Shown: positions 35,446 to 46,702 of the stretch, in pieces | Layout of the letters: each line of letters starts with the position of its first letter | Numbering within the stretch: position 1 is the first letter of the stretch | NCBI RefSeq assembly: GCF_001704155.1 | Contig: NZ_CP016294.1 | Coordinates: 3,469,501 to 3,533,500 of the forward strand | Source: Stenotrophomonas rhizophila | GTDB taxonomy: Bacteria > Pseudomonadota > Gammaproteobacteria > Xanthomonadales > Xanthomonadaceae | DNA: 64,000 nucleotides | Direction of reading: 5' to 3' | Program-made: the position numbers and the translations under genes | The notes under the pieces: generated by a model | Told to the model about the DNA's origin: nothing | Seen by the model: only the letters and a program-made list of their open reading frames with translations | Database searches by the model: none

Positions 35446-35470
35446 ACGGCCGGCCAACGGCCGGCGCTAC
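35446..35470 (-). repeat. SMAG-type hairpin
   Basis: On the minus strand: GTAGCGCCGGCC, GTT, GGCCGGC. It follows the HDOD gene. Confidence 0.6.
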
Positions 35471-35472
35471 CC

Positions 35473-35502
35473 AAAGCCGACCTTTGAAGGTCGGCTTTTT
35501 TC
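35473..35502 (+). terminator. Rho-independent terminator after the HDOD gene
   Basis: AAAGCCGACC pairs with GGTCGGCTTT around a short loop and is followed by a T run ending near 35501. It is a good plus-strand terminator. Confidence 0.8.
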
Positions 35503-35524
35503 TTTGCCCTGCGGGCAAAGAAAG

Positions 35525-35553
35525 AGGGCGGCCCTTGCGGGCCGCCCTCCTTT
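35525..35553. terminator. Bidirectional terminator, HDOD/TonB receptor
   Basis: A 10-bp stem AGGGCGGCCC/GGGCCGCCCT with a 4-nt loop; CCTTTT follows on plus and CTTTCTTT on minus. It ends the minus-strand TonB receptor transcript (stop at 35577) and backs up the plus-strand terminator. Confidence 0.7.
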
Positions 35554-35576
35554 TATTGCACCAGTGGTTCGATGGA

Positions 35577-38438
35577 TCAGAACTTCTGGGTGTACTTCAT
35601 GTACAGGAAGCGGCCGATATCGAAACCGCCGTAGTAGGCGAAGCTCGAGTTCGGTGCCGAGTACATCAGCGGACCCTTGTGGTCGAACACGTTGTTCGCG
35701 CCCAGGGCGATGGTGGCATCCCACGGTGCCTTCCAGCTGACCTGCAGGTCGTGGAAGGTGTTGGAACCGGTCTTGCGCAGCGGAGCCGCTTCGCCATTGG
35801 CGATGCGATCCGGGTCGGTGCAGCCGATGGCGATGCAGTCTTCGTTCATGCCCGAGTAGTAGCGAGCGGTGTAGTTCACACCGAAGTCGCCAAGCGCCCA
35901 GTTGACGGCCAGGTTCGAACGCACGCGGAACAGGGCATCCTGTGCCACGCGGCCGATCATGATGTTGTCACCCGCAGCGTTCTGTGCCGACTCGTCGTAC
36001 TTGGCCAGGTAGCTGGTCTGCCAGTCGATGTTGAACTGACCAATGCCCAGTTCCGGCAGACGGTACTTGACGCCCAGGTCATAACCTTCGGTTTCCATGG
36101 AGCCGAGGTTGGCGGTGCCGTAGGTCAGCGCGCTGATGTGGCCGTCAGCCGCACGCACGATGCCGTCGCAACGCGACGAATCGCCCAGCACGTAGCAGTC
36201 ACGCAGGATGCGATCAACGCTGTCAGCGATGATCATGTCCTTGATCTCGTAACGGTACCAATCCAGCGAGACGTCCAGGCCCTGCACCCAACGCGGGCTC
36301 CAGACCAGACCGACGGTCTTGCTCTTGGAGGTTTCCGGCGACAGGTTCGGGTTGGCACCGGAGATGAACTGGTCACCGGACTGGCACGGCAGGGTGCCGC
36401 ACACTTCACCGGCCTGGCCCAGCTGCACGTAGTTGGCCGGAACGCCAGCCGCCGAGCACGGGCCGTTGCCGGCAACGCTGCCCGGTGCGGTGGTGCCGCA
36501 CGGATCGATGTAACGCTCGAAGCTGGAGCTCAGGCCGCCGTACAGATCGGCGATGGTCGGAGCGCGGAAGCCCTCGGCGTAGGTGCCGCGGACCAGCAGC
36601 TCGTCCATCGGACGCCAGGTCAGACCGAACTTGCTGTTGGTGGTGCCACCGAAGTTGCTGTAGTCCGAATAACGGCTGGCAACGTTCAGGGTCAGTTCCT
36701 TGGCGAACGCCATGTCGGCCAGGATCGGCACGTTCAGTTCGAGGTAGACCTCGTTCAGATCGTACTCACCCTGGGTCGGCTTCTGGCCCAGGCCGGTGGA
36801 CATGCCCGACTGTGCGAAGGCGTCCGGCACGTAGCTGCCTTCTTCCTTGCGGTGCTCCACGCCCACGGCGAAGCCGAGGTCGCCGGCCGGCAGGGCCACG
36901 ATGGAACCCGACAGGTTGGCGGTGAAGCTGGTGGTCTTGGTCACACCACGGGTGGTGTAGGTCGGGAACAGGAAGTCCTGCAGGTCCTGGTCAGCCAGCG
37001 AACCCTGGCCTGCAACGCCGTACGGCAGCAGCGGGTTCCACGGACGGCAGTCACCCAGCGCGATCGGGTTGGCAGCGGTACCGCACTGTGCCACGCCCTG
37101 CGCGTTGATGAAGGACGCACCCAGCGCCTGCTGGGAACCGATCAGGCTCATGTCGCCGCGCTGGGTCTTGATCGACTCATTGCGGTTCCACAGCGCGCCG
37201 ACGTCCCAATCGAAGGACTTGCCGGCCAGCTCGAAGTAGCCGCTGATGGTCGGCGCGAAGCGCAGGGTCTTCAGCTGGCTGTCGGTGGTACGCGGCACTT
37301 CCCACAGGCGGCGACGGAAGTCGACGTCCTGGCCGCCGACGCCATTGACGGCGGTCGGGTTGAAGGCGCTGTCGGCCGACAGCGGGGTTTCGAACGAGGT
37401 CGACTGGTACGGGTAACCGGCGATCTGCTGGAACGTGTTGCGCTCGTTGTAGAGCACATCGGTGTTCAGGCTGATGGTGTCGGTGAAGTCGTAGGTGCCG
37501 TTGATGTACAGCGACTTGCGCTCAACGCCGGTCAGCAGGCTCATCTGCTCGTTGGAGTTGGCGTACTCGGCACCGGTGATCTGGTGGTAGTCGTTCGGGT
37601 TGTTCGGGTTGCCACCCGGGTTCAGGGTCTTCCACACCGCCGTGTCGGTATCGGTGCAGTCCACCTGCGTCGGGTTGCACCAGCTGCCATTCTGGCTGAC
37701 GGCGCTCCAGTCAGCGGTGGTGGAGTTCGGGCCCTTGCCGCCATCGCGGCTGTACCAGCGGTCCTTGGCCCACACCGGATCCTGCTTGGCGTATTCGGCC
37801 GACAGGGTCAGGCTGCCACGCTCGCCGGTCGCACCGAGGGTCATCGAGTACTGCTGGTTGTCGCCGTCGCCCTTGTCGTACTGACCGAAGTAGACGTTGA
37901 CTTCACCACCGTCGACGTTCTTGCGGGTGATCACGTTGACCACGCCGGCAATGGCGTCCGAACCGTAGATCGAGGAGGCGCCGTCCTTCAGGACTTCAAT
38001 GCGCTCAACGGCCGACATCGGAATCTGGCTCAGGTCCTGCAGACCCGAGGTGGTGGCGCCGAGGCGCTTGCCGTTCATCAGCACCAGGGTGCGCTGGGCG
38101 CCCAGGTTGCGGATGTCGACATAGGCACCGCCCACGTCTTCGCCCGAGGACAGCGAATCCGAACGCGAGATGGCCGGCGAACCGGCCGAGGTCAGGTTGT
38201 TCAGCACGTCGGCGACGCTCGAGAAGCCCTGCTTTTCCAGGGATTCGCGGGTCATCGTCAGGATCGGCTGCTGGGTCTCCATGTTGGCACCGCGAATACG
38301 CGAGCCGGTGACCGAGATGCGATCCAGGTCAGTGGTGCCGGAGGCTGCTTCCTGTGCCGAAGCGAAGCTCGGCACGAGCGCCAGCGCAATGCCGGCCGGC
38401 AGAAGGCCCAGCCGCACTGCGGGAGTACGAAAATTCAT
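35577..38438 (-). CDS. TonB-dependent receptor
   Basis: An outer-membrane transporter of 953 aa. The signal peptide is LGLLPAGIALALVPSFASAQE. The plug starts with DLDRISVTGSRIRGANMETQQPILTMTRESLEKQG and continues with DIRNLGAQRTLVLMNGKRLG and RIEVLKDGASSIYGSDAIAGVVNVITRK. The barrel follows, ending in FLYMKYTQKF with a terminal aromatic. There is no STN domain, so it is not the signalling type. The substrate is not evident; this clade is expanded in xanthomonads and many members carry plant-derived or oligomeric compounds. An AraC regulator lies directly upstream on the same strand. Confidence 0.93.
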   Translation of the reverse strand: MNFRTPAVRLGLLPAGIALALVPSFASAQEAASGTTDLDRISVTGSRIRGANMETQQPILTMTRESLEKQGFSSVADVLNNLTSAGSPAISRSDSLSSGEDVGGAYVDIRNLGAQRTLVLMNGKRLGATTSGLQDLSQIPMSAVERIEVLKDGASSIYGSDAIAGVVNVITRKNVDGGEVNVYFGQYDKGDGDNQQYSMTLGATGERGSLTLSAEYAKQDPVWAKDRWYSRDGGKGPNSTTADWSAVSQNGSWCNPTQVDCTDTDTAVWKTLNPGGNPNNPNDYHQITGAEYANSNEQMSLLTGVERKSLYINGTYDFTDTISLNTDVLYNERNTFQQIAGYPYQSTSFETPLSADSAFNPTAVNGVGGQDVDFRRRLWEVPRTTDSQLKTLRFAPTISGYFELAGKSFDWDVGALWNRNESIKTQRGDMSLIGSQQALGASFINAQGVAQCGTAANPIALGDCRPWNPLLPYGVAGQGSLADQDLQDFLFPTYTTRGVTKTTSFTANLSGSIVALPAGDLGFAVGVEHRKEEGSYVPDAFAQSGMSTGLGQKPTQGEYDLNEVYLELNVPILADMAFAKELTLNVASRYSDYSNFGGTTNSKFGLTWRPMDELLVRGTYAEGFRAPTIADLYGGLSSSFERYIDPCGTTAPGSVAGNGPCSAAGVPANYVQLGQAGEVCGTLPCQSGDQFISGANPNLSPETSKSKTVGLVWSPRWVQGLDVSLDWYRYEIKDMIIADSVDRILRDCYVLGDSSRCDGIVRAADGHISALTYGTANLGSMETEGYDLGVKYRLPELGIGQFNIDWQTSYLAKYDESAQNAAGDNIMIGRVAQDALFRVRSNLAVNWALGDFGVNYTARYYSGMNEDCIAIGCTDPDRIANGEAAPLRKTGSNTFHDLQVSWKAPWDATIALGANNVFDHKGPLMYSAPNSSFAYYGGFDIGRFLYMKYTQKF

Positions 38439-38506
38439 CAATCTCTCCAAGGTACGTTAGTAGCGTGTTAAACCGCCTCGGAAAGTTACGATTGCGTTAC
38501 CGTTAA

Positions 38507-39397
38507 TTATTTGCGCGATGCCACCGGACTCTTTGCCGACTTTGGCGAAAGCGATCCACCGGTCTGCCGGAAGCCCGATGCCGACTGGCCATAACGGGCG
38601 CGGAACGCACGCGCGAAGCTGCAGCAGTTGTCGAAGCCGCTGGCGGCGGCCACTTCGCCGATCATCATGTCGGTGTCGCGCAGCAGGTCTGCGGCGCGCT
38701 CCAGGCGCAGGCGCGCCGACAGCGACTGCGGGCTCTCTTCGTAAAGGCTCTGGAACGTCTTGGACAGGTACCAGCTGGAGAAGTTGGTCAACTCGGCCAG
38801 TTCGCCGATGCGCACCACCCGGTGGCTGTTGCCTTCCAGGTACAGGCGCGCACGCTGCATGCGGCCGAACACCTGGCGCTTGCGGATGCGCGAGCGGCCC
38901 GGGCAGCGCTGCACGCCGGTGGCCATGCCACGCTGCATCGAGGCCAGGTGCAGCAGCACCGGGCGCAGGGCCTGCGCGGGCTGGCCACTGGCCAGCGCAT
39001 CGCGCCACAGGCGCAGCGCCACCCGCACTTCACTGCGGCTCATGCTGCCGCGGCCGGCGTACAAGCTGCAGTCGGCCAGCTCGCCCAGCGCGCGCAGGGC
39101 TTCCGGGGCCAGGCTCAGGCCGATGCACAGGCCATCGCGGCCGGCCTGGATCATCGGCTTGGATTCCTTCTCGAACGCAATCCACTCGCGCTGGCGCAGG
39201 CGGAAGCGGCCTTCCTTGGATTCGACCCACGCGCTGCCGCGCAGCTGCATCCACACGGTGAAGGTGGTGCCAGCCGTCTGCAGGCTGCCCAGCCGGGCCA
39301 CGCCCAGGCAGGTGGGCAGCGGACCGTCGTCGACGATCTTGTCCAGGGAGAGCGATTGGCCGCGATCGGCGAGGGAAAGCTGACGCATGACGTACAC
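38507..39397 (-). CDS. AraC family transcriptional regulator
   Basis: A 296-aa cytoplasmic regulator. The N-terminal about 180 residues are a sensor domain (VWMQLRGSAWVESKEGRFRLRQREWIAFEKESKPMI) of beta-rich type. The C-terminal about 95 residues carry the AraC double helix-turn-helix: RIGELAELTNFSSWYLSKTFQSLY and DTDMMIGEVAAASGFDNCCSFARAFRARYGQSASGFRQ. It may start at MYVMRQL or at the second Met (39388). It lies 68 nt upstream of the TonB receptor gene, which it may control; the ligand is unknown. Confidence 0.92.
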   Translation of the reverse strand: MYVMRQLSLADRGQSLSLDKIVDDGPLPTCLGVARLGSLQTAGTTFTVWMQLRGSAWVESKEGRFRLRQREWIAFEKESKPMIQAGRDGLCIGLSLAPEALRALGELADCSLYAGRGSMSRSEVRVALRLWRDALASGQPAQALRPVLLHLASMQRGMATGVQRCPGRSRIRKRQVFGRMQRARLYLEGNSHRVVRIGELAELTNFSSWYLSKTFQSLYEESPQSLSARLRLERAADLLRDTDMMIGEVAAASGFDNCCSFARAFRARYGQSASGFRQTGGSLSPKSAKSPVASRK

Positions 39398-39511
39398 CGG
39401 GGTTTGCCGTTACGGGGCAACCGTTTTGCCAAGTCAGGCGGTCTGCGTCAGGACGTTTCGACGAGATTGATCCGAATTCGCCACGACGCCCCCACGAAAG
39501 AAGTACGAAGA

Positions 39512-41818
39512 CTACTTTCCTTTCCAGAACAACAGGTTGGGCACCGACGAGAACACGGGTCGGGGCGGCTCGGGCAGCGTCATCACCCCGATGTCGGCGC
39601 CGTCTGCGACCGCCAGGGCCAGGTACAGGGCGCTGCCATCGGGCTGCGCGCTGAAGCCGTTGCCGGCGCTGAGCCGATCGGCGTCCAGGCAGTACTCCGC
39701 CCCCTGCGACGGGCTGTTGATCCGTGCGAACACGGTGGAGCAGTCGGCCCGGCTGGACAGGTAATCCAGGCTGCCATCGCGGGCCACCGCCCAGGTGCGG
39801 TAGCGCCAGCGCGAAGGCCGATCCTCGCTGACCTGCTGGATGCTGGCCGGATCCAGGCGCAGATCGGCCGACCACAGGCCGCCCGCCGCCAACCGGGTGA
39901 ACAGCACGCGCTGGTGGGCCGCATCCAGCCGCGCCTGGGACACCCCATCGACGTGGCCCAGCAGTTTCCACGGCGTGGTGCGCCGATCGAACAGCGACAG
40001 GCGCATGCGTTCGTCGTCGTCGCGCTCCACGACCAGCACGTGGTCGTTGTCGCCGGCGTACAAGGCCTGCAGGGGCTGCGCCACCGGCACCGGCAGCGCC
40101 ACGATCTGCTCGTCGCGCGGTGAAACCTCGTAGATCACCGGCCGCGCCTGGGCATCACGGCCCGATACCAGCAGATGGGTGCTGTCAGGCGACCAGTCGG
40201 CGGATTGCCGGGTTTCAGGACGCAGGCCTTCCACCGGCCGCAGCGATTCGGGGCGCGACAGGTCCGCCCACCACAAGCCGTAGTTGCCGGAACGATCGGA
40301 GGTAAACACCAGCTGCCGGCCATCGGGCGCCAGCATCGGCTGGCCATCGCGACCGTTGGAAGGGAACAGGCGTTCGGGCGTGCCGGGACGGCCGTCCTTC
40401 ACCGGCACGCGGAACAGGCCGAACTGCGCCTTGCGGTGCACGAAGGCCAGCATGTTGTTGCTGCGCGACAACGCCGGCGACTGCGCGTCGTCCAGGCCCA
40501 CATCGCGCAGCGTGCGCGTTTCGGTATCCAGTTCGTACAGGCGTGCTTCGCTGTCCACGCGGCGCCCGAACACGATGTGCCGGCTGTCGCCCCGCCAGGC
40601 CCAGCCACGGATTTCGGCCGAATCGTTGGTCAGCTGTTCGGGCACGCCGCCGCTGGCCGGGAGGCGCCAGAGGTCGCCGATCTGCGGGTTGCGCACGAAC
40701 ACGATCCAGCGGCCGTCCGGCGAGAAACGCGGGGCGTAGTCGAAGCTGTCGTCGGCAACCTGGTAGTCCACCGGGGTCCATGCACCGCTGGCGATGTCCA
40801 GCACGCGGATGCCGCGATAGGCATGGCGGCCGGACAGCGAGCCGAACACCAGGCCACGCCCGTTGGGCGTCCAGTCGAAGCTGAGCAGCTCGGTGCCGTC
40901 GCAGCGCGTGACATGGCGGATCGCACCACCGGTCGCACTGGCGATCAGCACCTCGCAGCTGCCCTCCGGCCCGAACCGCGCAAATGCGATATCGCGGCCG
41001 TTCGGCGACCAGTTCGGGAAACGGTCGGAATGGCCCGCAGGCGTATCGGTCAGCAGCCGCGCGGGCGCGTTGCCGGAGGTCTGCACCTTGATCGCACTGC
41101 CGTCGCCAGTTGCATCGTCGGCCTCGTAAGCCACCTGCGATCCATCCGGCGATACGGTCGGGTAGGTCTCGAAGCCGGCCGTGGCGGTAATCAAACGATA
41201 CGGGCGCTGCGGGCTGCCGACCACGCGGCTGCCGTCTTCCAGCACGCCACTGCCTTCAGGCCCGCGCGGCGGGCGCTGCAGCAGCAGTGCGGCCATCACC
41301 AGCAGGGCGATGAACATGCCCAGGCCGATGGCCAGGAACACATAGCGCCGGTTGCGCCGCCAGCGGCTGCGTGGGCGCGGCGCAGGGGTTGCCGCGGCGA
41401 ACACGGCGGCCAGCGCATCGCGTTCGTCTTCATTGGGCGCGGCATCGACGTCCGGGCCGGGCTCGACCAGCACCGACACCGGCTGCAGCAGCCGGTAGCC
41501 TGTCTTGGCGATGGTTTCGATATAGGCGGTGCCGCCGTCGTCGTCGCGGGAGAACGCCTTGCGCAGCTGGGTGATGGCCTGGGTCAGCACATCGTTGGTG
41601 GGCAGCGTGTCCGGCCAGACCTCGGCGAACAGTTCCTCGCGGGTCACCACCGCACCGGGCACGCGCATGAGCACCTTGAGCACACCCAGCGCCTTGGGCG
41701 TGAGCCGGCGCGGACGACGCGCGCCCTCCACCACCACCTCACGCGACGACAGCGTAATGGTGCAATCGCCGATCCTCAGGCGGTCGGCAGCGGGTGTCTC
41801 ACTATCCAGGCTGATCAT
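39512..41818 (-). CDS. CadC-like membrane regulator with PD40/TolB-type sensor
   Basis: A 768-aa one-component regulator. Residues about 15-110 form an OmpR/ToxR winged helix (RPRRLTPKALGVLKVLMRVPGAVVTREELFAEVWPDTLPTNDVLTQAITQLRKAF ... YIETIAKTGYRLL). One membrane helix is at about 165-185 (YVFLAIGLGMFIALLVMAALLL). The long periplasmic part has repeated DGSQVAYEAD, NGRDIAFARFG, NGRGLVFGSL, DGRWIVFVRNP, DGRQLVFTSDRSG patterns, i.e. PD40/TolB beta-propeller blades. The topology lets an external signal be read directly at the promoter. Target unknown. The start at 41818 avoids a short upstream extension. Confidence 0.88.
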   Translation of the reverse strand: MISLDSETPAADRLRIGDCTITLSSREVVVEGARRPRRLTPKALGVLKVLMRVPGAVVTREELFAEVWPDTLPTNDVLTQAITQLRKAFSRDDDGGTAYIETIAKTGYRLLQPVSVLVEPGPDVDAAPNEDERDALAAVFAAATPAPRPRSRWRRNRRYVFLAIGLGMFIALLVMAALLLQRPPRGPEGSGVLEDGSRVVGSPQRPYRLITATAGFETYPTVSPDGSQVAYEADDATGDGSAIKVQTSGNAPARLLTDTPAGHSDRFPNWSPNGRDIAFARFGPEGSCEVLIASATGGAIRHVTRCDGTELLSFDWTPNGRGLVFGSLSGRHAYRGIRVLDIASGAWTPVDYQVADDSFDYAPRFSPDGRWIVFVRNPQIGDLWRLPASGGVPEQLTNDSAEIRGWAWRGDSRHIVFGRRVDSEARLYELDTETRTLRDVGLDDAQSPALSRSNNMLAFVHRKAQFGLFRVPVKDGRPGTPERLFPSNGRDGQPMLAPDGRQLVFTSDRSGNYGLWWADLSRPESLRPVEGLRPETRQSADWSPDSTHLLVSGRDAQARPVIYEVSPRDEQIVALPVPVAQPLQALYAGDNDHVLVVERDDDERMRLSLFDRRTTPWKLLGHVDGVSQARLDAAHQRVLFTRLAAGGLWSADLRLDPASIQQVSEDRPSRWRYRTWAVARDGSLDYLSSRADCSTVFARINSPSQGAEYCLDADRLSAGNGFSAQPDGSALYLALAVADGADIGVMTLPEPPRPVFSSVPNLLFWKGK

Positions 41819-42111
41819 TCCGGCGCTACGTAATACAACTGAACAACAGGAACGCAGCATTCATCGAATCAACCACAGATCGAACGAACCGCCAGATTCC
41901 GCACACGTCATCAGTGCAAAGGGCAAAGACACTGAAGCGCGCGAATACTAGCCTATGCCGGTTAACTGCGCCTGTGCGCGCAGAGGACATCAGGCCTCTC
42001 TCGCCGACGAATCCACATAAATTGCTTCAACATTCGCGCCGCTTGGCGCGAATTTTTTATCTGCGATTCAGCAACTTTTTAAGTTTGATTCAGCAATTTT
42101 TTATCGGCGAT
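41819..42111. other. A/T-rich intergenic region
   Basis: A 293-nt region of markedly lower GC than its surroundings. It contains a plus-strand terminator (42032-42056) and a tandem T-rich repeat (42043-42115), both listed separately. It also holds the probable promoter of the CadC-like gene (minus strand, near 41850-41950). No protein-coding frame is credible. Confidence 0.6.
42032..42056 (+). terminator. Plus-strand terminator without an annotated gene
   Basis: ATTCGCGCC pairs with GGCGCGAAT around GCTT and is followed by TTTTTT. The U tract is on the plus strand, yet both neighbours are on the minus strand. It may end a small plus-strand RNA beginning in the 41850-42030 region. Confidence 0.7.
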
Positions 42112-42115
42112 TCAG
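42043..42115. repeat. Tandem 22-nt T-rich repeat
   Basis: GATTCAG recurs at 42065, 42087 and 42109, exactly 22 nt apart. Two full units each contain a T tract (AACTTTTTAAG, AATTTTTTATC). A third, diverged unit lies upstream from about 42043. The last unit overlaps the stop codon of the channel-like gene. Confidence 0.75.
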
Positions 42116-42789
42116 TTTCGCGCATTGCGGATCATGGTCAATCCGACCAGTCGCGACACCACCAACGCTACGTACATCACGCCTGCGAACTGTTCCAGCA
42201 TCACCAGTGCGCGTGCTTGTGGATGCACCGGCACGACGTCGCTCAGGCCCACCCCGGACAACAAACTGAAGCTGAGATAAAGCAGCTCCATCCAGGTGCG
42301 CAGTTCGCTCTCGCTGGTGGCCACGAAGCTGCCCGGGAACCACTGCTGGCAGACGGCGAACGCGAAGGCGAACGCCCAGGCCAGCAGCGTGAAGGTCGCG
42401 CCCGCGGCGAACAGCTCGTCACGGGTCACCTTGTGGTCCTGCAGCATGTAGGCGATCAGGCTGCCGGCCGTATAGAAATACAGCAGGCATTCCAGCAGCT
42501 GCGCGGTGGTGACCAGCGCCGGCCGCCCCAGCAGTGCCCCGGACAGGGAGAACACCACGGAGGGAATGGCCAACAGCAACGCCACCCACATGCCCAGCGG
42601 GCTGCGCCGCACCACCCACAACGCCAGGCCAAGCACCGCGATGCCGAACGCGCCGAACAGCGCGCGGCCGGCCCCGGACTCGTCCATGGCCGGGTACAGC
42701 AATACGCCCAGCAACTGCACCCCCAGCAACCAGGCCGAAGGGTGCCGACGGGCGATGGCCAGCCATCGGGTGGTGCGCGCTATGGCCAT
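42112..42789 (-). CDS. Ion channel-like membrane protein
   Basis: A 225-aa protein with about six hydrophobic segments; the C-terminal pair brackets a pore-like loop LYLSFSLLSGVGLSDVVPVHP. In K+ channels the filter is TxGYGD; here it is SGVGLSD, so selectivity is uncertain. Family: two-TM-pore ion channel domain with an extra membrane N-terminus. The ATG at 42789 (MAIARTTRWLAIA) is chosen; the upstream extension to 42921 is Arg-rich and overlaps the thiC end. Its stop falls inside a tandem repeat. Confidence 0.78.
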   Translation of the reverse strand: MAIARTTRWLAIARRHPSAWLLGVQLLGVLLYPAMDESGAGRALFGAFGIAVLGLALWVVRRSPLGMWVALLLAIPSVVFSLSGALLGRPALVTTAQLLECLLYFYTAGSLIAYMLQDHKVTRDELFAAGATFTLLAWAFAFAFAVCQQWFPGSFVATSESELRTWMELLYLSFSLLSGVGLSDVVPVHPQARALVMLEQFAGVMYVALVVSRLVGLTMIRNARN

Positions 42790-42824
42790 CGTGGTGTCCC
42801 TGCCCCTGTGTCGATGGCCGAAGC

Positions 42825-44838
<2,014 letters not shown>

Positions 44839-44902
44839 TAGACCACACCTGCACCGCAAGTGTGAACAGCCATGTCATGCCGCCTTGGATAGACTGCCGC
44901 GC

Positions 44903-46474
44903 ATGGTATTTCGACTCTCCATCGCCCTGGTGGTACTGCTGGTGCTGGCCGCTGGGGTGGCACCCGACCCGTTCAACGAAATCGTGCGCGGCGGGCTGGT
45001 GCACATCGTCCGCAGTGCCGGCTGGCTGTACCTGCTGGTGGTGTTCATCACGCTCTCGTTCCTGCTCTATCTCGCTTTCGGGCGGCTGGGCTCGCTGCGG
45101 ATCGGCGGTGAAGATGCCGAACCGGATTTCTCCAACGCCAGCTGGATGTCGATGCTGTTCGCCGCCGGCATGGGCATCGGCCTGGTGTTCTGGGGCGCGG
45201 CCGAACCGGTCTCGCACTTCGTCACCCCACCCGAAGGCCTGCCCCCGCAGAGCATGGAAGCGGCACGCGCCTCGATGCGCTATGCGTTCTTCCACTGGGG
45301 CCTGCACCCGTGGGCGATCTACGCACTGATCGGGCTGGCGATGGCCTGGTTCCAGTTCAACCGCAATGGCCGTGGATTGATCAGCGATCTGCTGCAGCCG
45401 CTGATCGGCGCGCACCACCGGGGGTGGATCGGCACCGTGGTGAACGTTGCGGCGGTGGTGGCCACCGCGATCGGCGTGGCCACCACGCTGGGCTTTGGCA
45501 CCATCCAGATCGCCGCCGGGCTGGACCGCGTGTTCGGCCTGCACGCCGGCGCGCCGCTGCAGCTGACCATCATCGCCGTCGCCTTCGTGCTGTACATGGC
45601 CTCTACCGCCAGCGGCGTGCACCGTGGCATCAAGTGGCTCTCCAACTTCAACCTCGGCCTGGCTGCCGTGCTGCTGGCGCTGGTGCTGGTGCTCGGCCCC
45701 ACTGCCTTCATCTTCGATACCTTCACCACCACCATTGGCGCCTACCTCAACCAGCTGGTGACCATGAGCCTGCGCATGTCGCCATTCTCGGGCAGCACCT
45801 GGGTGGCCGACTGGACGATCTTCTACTGGGCGTGGTGGATTGCCTGGGCACCTTTCGTGGGCTCGTTCATCGCCCGCGTCTCGCGCGGGCGCAGCATCCG
45901 CGAGTTCGTGCTCGGCGTGGTGATCGCACCCAGCGTGCTCGGCTTCCTGTGGTTCTCGGTGTTCGGCGGCACCGCGCTGTGGTCGCAGATCTTCGGCCAT
46001 GTGGACCTGGTGCAGGCACTGGGCACCGGCTACGAAACCGTGCTGTTCACCATGTTCGACAGCCTGCCGCTGCCCACCGTGCTCTCGGTGATCGCACTGG
46101 TGCTGCTGATGATCTTCTTCGTCACTTCGGCAGACTCGGCGGTGCTGGTACTGGCCAGCATGTCCACCGACGAAGCCGGCGACCCGCCATTGTCGCGGAA
46201 GATCACTTGGGGCGTGGCGATTGCCCTGATCGCCGCCGTGCTGCTGCTGGCCGGCGGCCTGGACGCGCTGCAGGGCATGATCACCATCGCCGCCCTGCCC
46301 TTCGCACTGCTGATGCTGGCCGTCATGTGGTCGCTGTACCGCGTGCTCGACATGGAGTACGCGCTACAGCGTCGACGCGCATTGCGCGCGCGGCGGATGA
46401 TGGATGCCTGGATCGAGCGAGAGATCGCCGCGCAGGAAGAGACGCGCGATGAGGCTTCGCGGGCGGATACGTAA
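44903..46474 (+). CDS. BCCT family transporter
   Basis: An inner-membrane betaine/choline/carnitine-type transporter of 523 aa with about 12 helices. The family core is clear: SWMSMLFAAGMGIGLVFWGAAEPVSHF, FFHWGLHPWAIYALIGLAMAWFQFN, and the signature WTIFYWAWWIAWAPFVGSFIARVSRGRSIREFVLGV. The N-terminus is short, so it has a small cytoplasmic tail, unlike osmosensing BetP. The substrate is unknown. The ATG at 44903 is chosen because the longer frame runs across the TPP riboswitch. Divergent from thiC. Confidence 0.9.
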   Translation: MVFRLSIALVVLLVLAAGVAPDPFNEIVRGGLVHIVRSAGWLYLLVVFITLSFLLYLAFGRLGSLRIGGEDAEPDFSNASWMSMLFAAGMGIGLVFWGAAEPVSHFVTPPEGLPPQSMEAARASMRYAFFHWGLHPWAIYALIGLAMAWFQFNRNGRGLISDLLQPLIGAHHRGWIGTVVNVAAVVATAIGVATTLGFGTIQIAAGLDRVFGLHAGAPLQLTIIAVAFVLYMASTASGVHRGIKWLSNFNLGLAAVLLALVLVLGPTAFIFDTFTTTIGAYLNQLVTMSLRMSPFSGSTWVADWTIFYWAWWIAWAPFVGSFIARVSRGRSIREFVLGVVIAPSVLGFLWFSVFGGTALWSQIFGHVDLVQALGTGYETVLFTMFDSLPLPTVLSVIALVLLMIFFVTSADSAVLVLASMSTDEAGDPPLSRKITWGVAIALIAAVLLLAGGLDALQGMITIAALPFALLMLAVMWSLYRVLDMEYALQRRRALRARRMMDAWIEREIAAQEETRDEASRADT

Positions 46475-46480
46475 GGGGTA

Positions 46481-46671
46481 AGAGCAGCGTTTCAGTTTTT
46501 ACGCGCTGGGGAGGCCGACGGGCAGCCTCTTACGGGACACGCCGTAAACCGCCCTCCGGGCCCCGGCCCAGCCGCCAGCGGCTGGGCGTTCAGTCGCACG
46601 CGAGGCAGTGCCTCGCAAGCAGTGCGCCTTCACCCTTGGGGGCTTGGCAAAAACATCCATGTTTTTGACAG
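46481..46671 (-). repeat. 191-nt dispersed repeat, copy B (inverted)
   Basis: The reverse complement of copy A at 404-594, with 8 mismatches by hand alignment, same length and no gaps. It ends in the same CAAAAACAT hairpin. The two copies face each other across about 46 kb. Confidence 0.8.
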
Positions 46672-46702
46672 GGGCCGCCGGCTGCTCGCAAAGATGCATG
46701 AA

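Noticed and set aside
42043..42115. CRISPR-like repeats
   Set aside because: The 22-nt repeats are contiguous with no unique spacers, only about three units, and no cas genes are near.
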